From Macrostomum hystrix (taxonomy: Eukaryota > Platyhelminthes > Macrostomidae): a DNA stretch of 64,000 nt. Under the pieces are notes generated by a model. It saw only the letters and a list, made by a program, of their open reading frames with translations. It was not told where the DNA came from and ran no database searches. Shown piece by piece: positions 48,901 through 60,900 of the stretch. Position numbers and translations under genes: made by a program. Location: NCBI GenBank assembly GCA_950097015.1, contig CATNEN010000038.1, positions 30,286,501 to 30,350,500 of the forward strand, read 5' to 3'. Positions within the stretch are counted from its first letter, which is position 1. The number at the start of each line of letters is the position of its first letter.

Positions 48901-51900
48901 GGTTCATTCCTATGTCTAACAGGTTCATTCCTATGTCTAACAGGTTCATTCCTATGTCTAACAGGTTCATTCCTATGTCTAACAGGTTCATTCCTATGTC
49001 TAACAGGTTCATTCCTATGTCTAACAGGTTCATTCCTATGTCTAACAGGTTCATTCCTATGTCTAACAGGTTCATTCCTATATCTAACAGGTTCATTCCT
49101 ATGTCTAACAGGTGCATTCCTTATGTCTAACAGGTTCATTCCTATATCTAACAGGTTCATTCCTATGTCTAACAGGTGCATTCCTTATGTCTAACAGGTT
49201 CATTCCTATGTCTAACAGGTTCATTCCTATATCTAACAGGTTCATTCCTATGTCTAACAGGTGCATTCCTTATGTCTAACAGGTTCATTCCTATATCTAA
49301 CAGGTTCATTCCTATATCTAACAGGTTCATTCCTATGTCTAACATGTTCATTCGGATATCTAACAGGTTTATTTGGATTTCTTACAGGTGCAATAGGATA
49401 TTTAACAGGTTCATTTCAACGTCTAGCTAGTTCACCGCAATGTCAAATCTAATCTTGCAGGAACTTGGCATCGACTCACATGGAACCAATCTCAGCCAGG
49501 AAAGCGTTTCCCTGTTTCGATGAGCCGGACATGAAGGCAAAGTTTGAGCTGCACATGATTCGCGACGGCCAGTACCAAAGCTTGTTCAACATGCCTCTGG
49601 TTAGTTGGCTGAATGTCTCCCTTTCTCAAAATATCCCCGCCGGACACCCTAGTCCAAAAACAGATCTGGGATATAGTCATGTAACACCGCTCTCTGCCAT
49701 AGAACCACACCAGGCCGGACACAGCCTGCGGTCCGGACGCTGTTGACGGCTGCTACCGGGACGTGTTCGACGAGTCCGTGGTGATGAGCACCTACCTGGT
49801 GGCGTTCGCCATCCTGCCGTTGGATTATAAATCACTCACTAGCCAGGTGCCAACTAAATATGGCTCGGTTAAGGTGAGAATTTATTGGTGCATAATATGA
49901 GCCACATGTACAACTATTGCCCAAATAAAATAACCATGAGAGTAGCCCTATAATAATAAATTATTTTTCTGTGGATCGATAGCCAGCTAGGAGTCAAATG
50001 CTCCGTTTCGCACTCACACTAAAGGTGTGTGAGTCTGCCCTTTCTCATTGTCAGACAGTGTACACTTTCACTGTGCCTATACTCGGGATAGCTCACGAAA
50101 TCGAGCTGAGGGACCATAGTACGAGAGTCAAACGAGTTGGAGAGTTCTGCCAATCACCCCTTAACCCACACCTAAACCCTAACCCTAACCCTAACCCTAA
50201 CCCTAACCCTAGTCCTTTGTTCAGTCCGCGGACTGGTAAGGTCGCATCGCCTGCCCAAAATTCGACTCCAACATGCTGGTACCCATTTTACAGGTTAGGC
50301 GAACAGACAGCTATGGTTGTCCAACTCTGGACCTCTTGATCATTAAGAACAGGGGTAGGCAAACTTATTTGCCGGCGGGCCAAAGAGAGAACCTAAAAGA
50401 CGACAGCGGGCCGCATTGACTGAATAAATATGAGATAGGGGAGAGATGAGACACGGGAGAGATTAGACACGGGAGAGATTAGACACGGGAGAGATAAGAC
50501 ACGGGAGATATAAGACACGGGAGATATAAGACACGAGAGATATAAGACACGGGAGAGATGAGACACAGGAGAGATGAGACACGAGAGCGATGAGACACAG
50601 GAGAGATGAAACAGGACACTGTAGATGTCAGAAGGGGCAACGGGCCGGATTTGGGAGCTTCGAGGGCCGCATCTGGCCCGCGGGCCGGAGTTTGCCGACC
50701 CCTGATTAAGAACATTTTAAAATAATTTTTGCGCAGTAAGGGCAAATATAATATAATTGGGTATCACTATCGAACTGCAAGTTCACCCCCATACTTCAAG
50801 CCAGTGCGCGCTATTTGCCCTTTCGCATTGATCGTCTAATTTAAAACCCGGGTTTGTCAGGAAAAAAAGGCCTACTATACATTGGTGCAGCTATAATAGT
50901 TTGCATCCTTTTTCTACTGTAGCGAAAGAAGATTCTGCCATCTGATTAAGGAAAAGGTTTTTTATTATTGCGAAAACAATTCTCCCGAATTTAGCATCGG
51001 CGGAGGCATTCACGCACATGCTAGTGTAGTAAAAATGGATTTTTATGAAATACCTTATTTATCTATATCAAATTATATGCGAAAAAAGTTAATATTGCAT
51101 TGCGGAAGATTCTTATATTAAGCTCGTGTTACACAGCGCAGTTGGCTCGTATATTCTACATTCTTTAGCTAGCGCGCTTGCATGGGGAATGAGTTTAGTG
51201 TCGATTTGACAGTCAAGCTAAAGGTAAGATTTAATCTTCTCACCAGCTGTTGTCGATTTCTACTAGTAGATATAGTAGAAAAAAATCAATTCAGATTTGG
51301 TTTCATTCTTTCATTAATAAGAAGATTACTAAAGTATTATGAAATAGAAGTGTTCTGAAAACGATTTTTTCTTGTCAGACTTTTTGATTAACAATGTCTA
51401 GCTGCTAGGTAAATAAGAAGCAATAGAGTTGAAAGCCATTGGTAAATCAATTGCGTAATTGTGTAAGAATTCCACATAGATCAGAAAAATTGCATTTAAA
51501 AGCGTAATTTAAAATAATTTTTTTATACGCCTACCTGTTAGATACAACACCCTACCTGTTAGATACAACACCCTACCTGTTAGATACAACACCCTACCTG
51601 TTAGATACAACACCCTACCTGTTAGATACAACACCCTACCTGTTAGATACAACACCCTACCTGTTAGATACAACACCCTACCTGTTAGATACAACACCCT
51701 ACCTGTTAGATACAACACCCTACCTGTTAGATACAACACCCTACCTGTTAGATACAACACCCTACCTGTTAGATACAACACCCTACCTGTTAGATACAAC
51801 ACCCTACCTGTTAGATACAATACCCTACCTGTTAGATACAACACCCTACCTGTTAGATACAACACCCTACCTGTTAGATACAATACCCTACCTGTTAGAT

Positions 51901-54900
51901 ACAACACCCTACCTGTTAGATACAACACTCTACCTGTTAGATACAACACCCTACCTGTTAGATACAACACCCTACCTGTTAGATACAACACCCTACCTGT
52001 TAGATACAACACCCTACCTGTTAGATACAACACCCTACCTGTTAGATACTACACCCTACCTGTTAGATACAACACCCTACCTGTTAGATACAACACCCTA
52101 CCTGTTAGATACAACACCCTACCTGTTAGATACAACACCCTACCTGTTAGATACAACACCCTACCTGTTAGATACAACACTCTACCTGTTAGATACAACA
52201 CCCTACCTGTTAGATACAACACCCTACCGGTTAGATACAACACCCTACCTGTTAGATACAACACCCTACCTGTTAGATAGAACAACCTACCTGTTAGATA
52301 CACCACCCTACCTGTTAGATACAACACCCTACCTGTTAGATACAACACCCTACCTGTTAGCTACAACACCCTACCTGTTAGATACAACAACCTACCTGTT
52401 AGATACAACACCCTACCTGTTAGATACACCACCCTACCTGTTAGATACACAACCCTACCTGTTAGATAGAACACCCTACCTGTTAGATACACCACCCTAC
52501 CTGTTAGATAGAACACCCTACCTATTATATACAGCAACCTAACTGTTAGATACAGCACCCAACCTGTTAGATACAACACCCTACCTGTTAGATACAACAC
52601 CCTACCTGTTAGATACAACACCCTACCTGTTAGATACAGCACCCTACCTGTTAGATACACAACCCTACCTGTTAGATAGAACACCCTACCTGTTAGATAC
52701 AACACCCTACCTGTTAGATACAGCACCCTACCTGTTAGATACACAACCCTACCTGTTAGATACAACACCCTACCTGTTAGATACAACACCCTACCTGTTA
52801 GATACAGCACCCTACCTGTTAGATACACAACCCTACCTGTTAGATAGAACACCCTACCTATTAGATACAGCAACCTAACTGTTAGATACACCAACCGACC
52901 TGTTATATACAATAACTGTTAGACACAGCACCCTACATGTTAGATGCAACGCCGTACCTGTTAGATACAACACCCTACCTGTTATATACAATACTTGAAT
53001 ACCTGTTAGATAAATGTTGAATGAAACACTTCTACCAGTTTAAAAGCCTGGTTAACTAGGGTATAATAGATGTTAGACAGTCTGTCTGACATTTTAAACG
53101 AATATATTTTAACTTTTTATTGACCAGGTGGGCATCTGGGCGCCGTCCTACGCCAAAGATCATCTGCAGTTTGCTATGAATGTAACGGAGAAGGTTCTGC
53201 CATTCTTTGAAGAGTTTTTCAATTTGCCCTATCCGTTGCCAAAGCTTGGTAAATCCCTTTGCTATTTGGCTATGTTAATTCACGCTTTGAAATCGGAAGA
53301 GTCCATGCCGGCGATACCTGTTCGGAGGACAGTTAATGCCTGTTATACCGGTTGAAAGGAAATTGAATACCACTTGTTCCGGTCGCATTGGAGAACGGAT
53401 GCCTGTTATACCGGGTGGATGGAAGAATGAATGCCTGTTATACCGGGTGGATGGGTGAATGGATGCCTGTTATACCGGGTAGATGGAAGAATGAATGCCT
53501 GTTATACCGGGTGGATGGAAGAATGAATGCCAGTTATACCGGGTGGATGGGTGAACGGATGCCTGTTATACCGGGTGGATGGAAGAATGAATGCCAGTTA
53601 TACCGGGTGGATGGGTGAACGGATGCCTGTTATACCGGGTGGATGGAAGAACGGATGCCTGTTATACCGGGTGGATGGAAGAACGGATGCCTGTTATACC
53701 GGGTGGATGGAAGAATGAATGCCTGAAATACCGGGTGGATGGAAGAATGAATGCCTGTTATACCGGGTGGATGGAAGAATGAATGCCTGTTATACCGGGT
53801 GGATGGAAGAACGGATGCCTGTTATACCGGGTGAATGGAAGAGCGGATGCGTGTTATACCGGGTGGATGGAAGAACGGATGCGTGTTATACCGGGTGAAT
53901 GGAAGAATGAATGCCTGTTATACCGGGTGGATGGAAGAATGAATGCCTGTTATACCGGGTGGATGGAAGAATGAATGCCTGTTATACCGGGTGAATGGAA
54001 GAATGAATGCCTGTTATACCGGGTGGATGGAAGAATGAATGCCTGTTATACCGGGTGGATGGAAGAATGAATGCCTGTTTTACCGGGTGAATGGAAGAAT
54101 GAATGCCTGTTATACCGGGTGGATGGAAGAATGAATGCCTGTTATACCGGGTGGATGGAAGAACGGATGCCTGTTATACCGGGTGAATGGAAGAGACTGT
54201 TATTCCACAATATCAAAGAGATGAACTTTTGACTCCTAAACCGAACACCAAACGCAGATATGATCGGTGTCCCGGACTTTTCTGCTGGAGCCATGGAGAA
54301 CTGGGGCCTAATTATTTATCGATTTCTCACCTTGCTGTACGACCCAGTGTACACCCAGACACTGGAGAAGCAGAATGTTGCCGAGGTCATCACGCATGAG
54401 ATTGCTCATCAGGTGAGACTGATTTTTATAATTTTATAGTTTTGCTACGGTTAAATATAAAACAGTAAGACACTGTTACATGTCTAACATTTCTAACAGT
54501 AAGACACTGTTACATGTCTCACATTTCTAACAGTAAGACACTGTTACATGTCTAACATTTCTAACAGTAAGACACTGTTACATGTCTAACATTTCTAACA
54601 GTAAGACACTGTTACATGTCTAACATTTCTAACAGTAAGACACTGTTACATGTCTCACATTTCTAACAGTAAGACACTGTTACATGTCTCACATTTCTAA
54701 CAGTAAGACACTGTTACATGTCTAACATTTCTAACAGTAAGACACTGTTACATGTCTCACATTTCTAACAGTAAGACACTGTTACATGTCTCACATTTCT
54801 AACAGTAAGACACTGTTACATGTCTAACATTTCTAACAGTAAGACACTGTTACATGTCTCACATTTCTAACAGTAAGACACTGTTACATGTCTAACATTT

Positions 54901-57900
54901 CTAACAGTAAGACACTGTTACATGTCTAACATTTCTAACAGTAAGACACTGTTACATGTCTAACATTTCTAACAGTAAGACACTGTTACATGTCTAACAT
55001 TTCTAACAGTAAGACACTGTTACATGTCTAACATTTCTAACAGTAAGACACTGTTACATGTCTAACATTTCTAACAGTAAGACACTGTTACATGTCTCAC
55101 ATTTCTAACAGTAAGACACTGTTACATGTCTAACATTTCTAACAGTAAGACACTGTTACATGTCTAACATTTCTAACAGTAAGACACTGTTACATGTCTA
55201 ACATTTCTAACAGTAAGACACTGTTACATGTCTAACATTTCTAACAGTAAGACACTGTTACATGTCTAACATTTCTAACAGTAAGACACTGTTACATGTC
55301 TCACATTTCTAACAGTAAGACACTGTTACATGTCTCACATTTCTAACAGTAAGACACTGTTACATGTCTCACATTTCTAACAGTAAAACACTGTTACATG
55401 TCTCACATTTCTAACAGTAAGACAGGGTTAAATGCCTAACAGTTAGATATAGTCAAATGTCTAACACTTAGATATAGTCAAATGTCTAACACTTAGATAT
55501 AGTCAAATGTCTAACACTTAGATATAGTCAAATGTCTAACACTTAGATATAGTCAAATGTCTAACACTTAGATATAGTCAAATGTCTAACACTTAGATAT
55601 AGTCAAATGTCTAACACTTAGATATAGTCAAATGTCTAACACTTAGATATAGTCAAATGTCTAACAGTTAGATATAGTCAAGTGTCTAACAGTTAGATAT
55701 AGTCAAATGTCTAACAGTTAGATATAGTCAAATGTCTAACAGTTAGATACAGTTAAATGTCTAACAGTAAGATACTGTGAAACGTCTAACAGTAAGATAT
55801 AGTGAAATGTCTAACAGTAAGATATTGTGAAATGTCTAACAGTTAGATATAGTAAAATTTCTAACAGTAAGATATAGTAAAATGTCAAATTTAAACATGT
55901 GGACCTAGCTGGTTTGTATTACACTACTCACAAAGTGATTAGCATTGTAAGAGATTTTGGAGTGAGAACAGAGAGTGGACAAAAGTGACAAGGAATGGAT
56001 TAACGACGAATTAATCAAAGGCAAAATCAGGTTGGTCAAATGATTTATTCTTTTGTCGGCATCTCTAACGAAACGCAGAAACGTGATCATGGGAATAAAA
56101 AAACTTCATCTTCTTGAAAAAGAAAGGAGAAAGAAATTTTCCCACTAATTGATACGACGGCTTGGCATTTCGAATTTTACAAAGCGCTGAAACTACCTTA
56201 TTTTACCCCAACAAACTACTCCTCTAGTAGATCTATCTACCCCAACAAACTACTCCTCTAGTAGATCTATCTACCCCAACAAACTACTCCTCTAGTAGAT
56301 CTATCTACCCCAACAAACTACTCCTCTAGTAGATCTATCTACCCCAACAAACTACTCCTCTAGTAGATCTATCTACCCCAACAAACTACTCCTCTAGTAG
56401 ATCTATCTACCCCAACAAACTACTCCTCTAGTAGATCTATCTACCCCAATAAACTACTCCTCTAGTAGATCTATCTACCCCAATGAACTACTCCTCTAGT
56501 AGATCTATCTACCCCATTAAACTACTCCTCTAGTAGATCTGTCTACCCAATAAACTACTCCTCTAGTCGATCTATCTACCATAGCAAACAAAGTATCTAG
56601 TCGATCTATCTACCATAGCAAACAAAGCATCTAGTCGATCTATCTACCATAGCAAACAAAGTATCTAGTCGATCTATCTACCATAGCAAACAAAGCATCT
56701 AGTCGATCTATCTACCATAGCAAACAAAGCATCTAGTCGATCTATCTACCATAGCAAACAAAGCATCTAGTCGATCTATCTACCATAGCAAACAAAGTAT
56801 CTAGTCGATCTATCTACCATAGCAAACAAAGTATCTAGTCGATCTATCTACCATAACAAACAAAGCATCTAGTCGATCTATCTACCATAGCAAACAAAGC
56901 ATCTAGTCGATCTATCTACCATAGCAAACAAAGCATCTAGTCGATCTATCTACCATAGCAAACAAAGCATCTAGTCGATCTATCTACCATAGCAAACAAA
57001 GCATCTAGTCGATCTATCTACCATAGCAAACAAAGCATCTAGTCGATCTATCTACCATAATAAACTACTCCTCTAGTAGATCTATCTACCCCAATAAACT
57101 ACTCCTCTAGTAGATCGATCTACCATAGCAAACAAAGTATCTAGTCGATCTATCTACCATAGCAAACAAAGCATCTAGTCGATCTATCTACCATAGCAAA
57201 CAAAGCATCTAGTCGATCTATCTACCATAGCAAACAAAGTATCTAGTCGATCTATCTACCATAGCAAACAAAGCATCTAGTCGATCGATCTACCATAGCA
57301 AACAAAGTATCTAGTAGATCTATCTACCATAGCAAACGAAGTATCTAGTCGATCTATCTACCATAGCAAACAAAGCATAGTCGATCTATCTACCATAGCA
57401 AACAAAGCATCTAGTCGATCTATCTACCATAGCAAACAAAGCATCTAGTCGATCTATCTACCATAGCAAACAAAGTATCTAGTAGATCTATCTACCATAG
57501 CAAACGAAGTATCTAGTCGATCTATCTACCATAGCAAACAAAGCATCTAGTAGATCGATCTACCATAGCAAACAAAGCAACTAGTCGATCTATCTACCAT
57601 AGCAAACAAAGCATCTAGTCGATCTATCTACCATAGCAAACAAAGCATCTAGTCGATCTATCTACCATAGCAAACAAAGCATCTAGTGGATCTATCTACC
57701 ATAGCAAACAAAGCATCTAGTCGATCTATCTACCATAATAAACTACTCCTCTAGTGGTTCGGCAACATTGTCACAATGAAATGGTGGGACGATCTCTGGC
57801 TAAATGAGGCATTTGCAACGTTCACACAGTTCATTGGTGTTGATGCCTACAATCCTACTTGGAATATGGTAAGTAAAAGTAAATATTGCTGATTTTTGTG

Positions 57901-60900
57901 TTTTTTTAAACCGAAACCGATTGATTGAATACTTAACGATCTGACACTTCGTCACAGATGGACCGTTGCTACGTGGAATTTGTAATGAACGCTCTGCAGA
58001 CAGACTCAATGCTGCATTCTCATCCCATCATTATGGCTGGCGTCTCTGATCCTAACGAAATTGAGTCATTGTTCGACGATATCAGCTACTTTAAGGTTAG
58101 CAGGGCAAACTGTCCCCTGATTCTTACATGGTAGGTGGGGTCATTGTCCCCCGATTCTTGCATGATTGGTGGCGTCATTGTCCCCTGGTTATTACATGGT
58201 AGGTGGGGTCATTGTCCCCTGATTCTTGCATGATTGGTGGGGTCATTGTCCCCTGATTCTTGCATGATTGGTGGGGTCATTGTCCCCTGATTCTTGCATG
58301 GTATGTGGGGTCATTGTCCCCTGGTTATTGTATGGTAGGTGGGTCATTGTCCCCTGATTCTTACATGGTAGGTGGGGTCATTGTCCCCTGATTCTTACAT
58401 GTTAGGTGAGGTCATTGTCCCCTGATTCTTATATGTTAGGTGAGGTCATTGTCCCTATTACTGTCATAATAGGTGGGGTCATTGTCCACTGTTCCGTCTG
58501 AGAGGCAGGTGGGGTCATTGTCGCCTAAATCACACTCGCCTACCATTCGCAGGGCTCCTCCCTCATCCGCATGCTTGAGGGCGTCATCGGACGGCAGGTG
58601 CTGAAAGAGGGTCTCATCATCTACTTAAATCGCTTCGCGTGGCGAAACGCCGCTAGTCAGGACCTGTTTGAGGCATTCAGCGAGGTTGGTCATATTTTAT
58701 TCCATTCTATTCTATTCTATTCTATTATATTCTATTCTGTTCTATTCTATTCTATTCTATTCTATTCTATTCTATTTTACTCTATTCTATTATATTCTAT
58801 TCTATTCTATTCTACTCTATTCTATTCTATTGTATTCTATTGCAGGCATACCGCAAGATCAATCAGAACTCAGGCGATCATGTCAGCAGTCCGGCAGACA
58901 ATCTCACTCGCGTCATGGACACCTGGACCACGCAGGTCAATTATCCCCTGGTTACTGTGAAAATTCTCGGCAATCGGCTTATTTTTCGGCAGGAAAGATT
59001 TTTGCTTTATCCCAACGGCACCAAAATGTGGAAATCCTACAAGACCAAGTGAGAAGTGCTATTGCCCCAGAATATATCTGGCAACAATTTATTGCTGCAT
59101 TTGAATAATAAGTTTAATTCTAACCTGCCCTCCAACATAACACCCCACATTGCCATTTAATCAACCCTCTACCCTTTTATCTACTCTACACTTTTCTCGC
59201 ATATATTCTACACTCTATCCTGCCATCTACTATACACTCTACTCTTTCATCTACTCTACACTTTACCTGCAATTCAGACTCGACTAATTATCGAACTAAG
59301 CGTTGCATATTGTTATTTTAATATTCAGTTCCTGAGTTAAATGATCTTTTATTTCCTAAACTATAAATCAGGTACGATTACAAATGGATAATTCCCATCA
59401 TGTACATAACGGACAAAACACCGCTGCCAAGATGGACCTGGCTAGACTTGGAGGAAACAAAAACAGTTGAATTGGATCATCATCCGACATTTGTTAAAAT
59501 CAATCTCAACCAGACCGGTTTGTATCGATGCAATTATGAGTTTCCTAACTGGCAACAACTGGTCAAGCTTAGCAGACAGGTAATCTTATTCAAATCGTTG
59601 TGTACAGCTCTGTTCAGTCCATGGACTGAGGGGGGCTGTCCCAATTTCGCGTTTGTCTTTCGCGCCAGGTCTTATTATCCGGGACACAGCCATGGAGAGA
59701 AGGCTTGGGGGCTTGTCGTGCAATTTACGCCCTAGAATGCCAACCTCCAAGACACAGTGAGAGTGTACACTGCCTGACGATGAGAAAGTCAGGGCTGATG
59801 TACACACCTGTGTGAGCGTATGCCTGCGTACGGTATCTGTGTGCGTCTGTGCTCAGGAGTCAGCGAAATGGGCAGAATTGCCTCCTCGCTGGCTGCGGGT
59901 CTAGTGTCACCAAATGATGTGCCATTGCCCGCAGCCCTCCTGCAATTATTATATATACTTTTTTTGCGATTGAATTCGTCCAAACTGCAAAACCTTTCGT
60001 CCACTAACGCTTTCTTAATGGGAGCTAAATTTAGATTATACCATAGACAACTGTGTTCACGCAAAACCGTTCATCCAGTTTGTAAAACATTTCGTCTAAA
60101 CCCTTCGTCCAAACAGCTAACAGCTAAACGGAGCGACTTTATTTGATATCACGAGATATTGAACAAAGCAAAAACAGTGTCTCTTGTTAGAATGTTAGTT
60201 CAAAATGTCTTCGTAGTCCAAACAGCGGCCGTAGTAACCCACAGTGTGATTGGTCCATTGCTGGCACTTCTCCTGTGTAATCACGTGCAGTGCAGCTTCG
60301 ACCTCTCTCTTCAAAATGTGCATCCGCCAGGCATGCAGAGTCAGGTTCGCAGCAGCAGCAGCTTGCCGATTAGAGACCTCGTGCTTAGTAGCGGGAACTG
60401 ACAGTGCCCTCTTCACTGATGCCTTCAGGGAAGACCTCAGGGAAGACCCTGCGCGCTCAGTTGGGTTGAGATACGGAGAGTACGGTGGCAATTGATAGGT
60501 GCTGTGTTGCGGTGAAAGTCCAGGGACTTGAAGGTGAGCGCTGGCCCCATCAAAGATCGCCACCCACTCAGCCTCCACCAGGACATCCAGCTCTACTAAG
60601 AAGTCTGCAAATTTTGAGCTCGAAAACCTCCTTCCACCAGCGCATAGTGAACAAGTCCCCATTGCGGAGATATGGCCAAACAGAGAGTCAGGTTTTGTCC
60701 GCGCTGGCCACATACTGTTCTCACCGCAGGCTGGCCTTGATATGCCCGTCCTTGAGTTCTCGCCGTCCACAGGTTCAGCCCGAACTCATCGAGAAAAGTC
60801 TGGTTCCTGTCGTGTCCTTCGTTCATCATCCACTGTGCGTACTCACATCTCGCCGCCTTCACAACTGGGTCGTTCCAATCAAACGTAATCTGCCTAGCCA

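Noticed and set aside
48599-49451. Several long frames on both strands in the 21-bp array
   Set aside because: The unit is a multiple of 3 without stops, which makes open frames automatic. The aminopeptidase intron covers the array.
51509-52912. Hydrophobic VLYLTGR repeat proteins on the minus strand
   Set aside because: Pure consequence of the 21-bp array in aminopeptidase intron 3.
53330-54195. Cys/Trp-rich repeated peptide frames
   Set aside because: They arise from the 32-bp array inside intron 4; the flanking exons join in frame without them.
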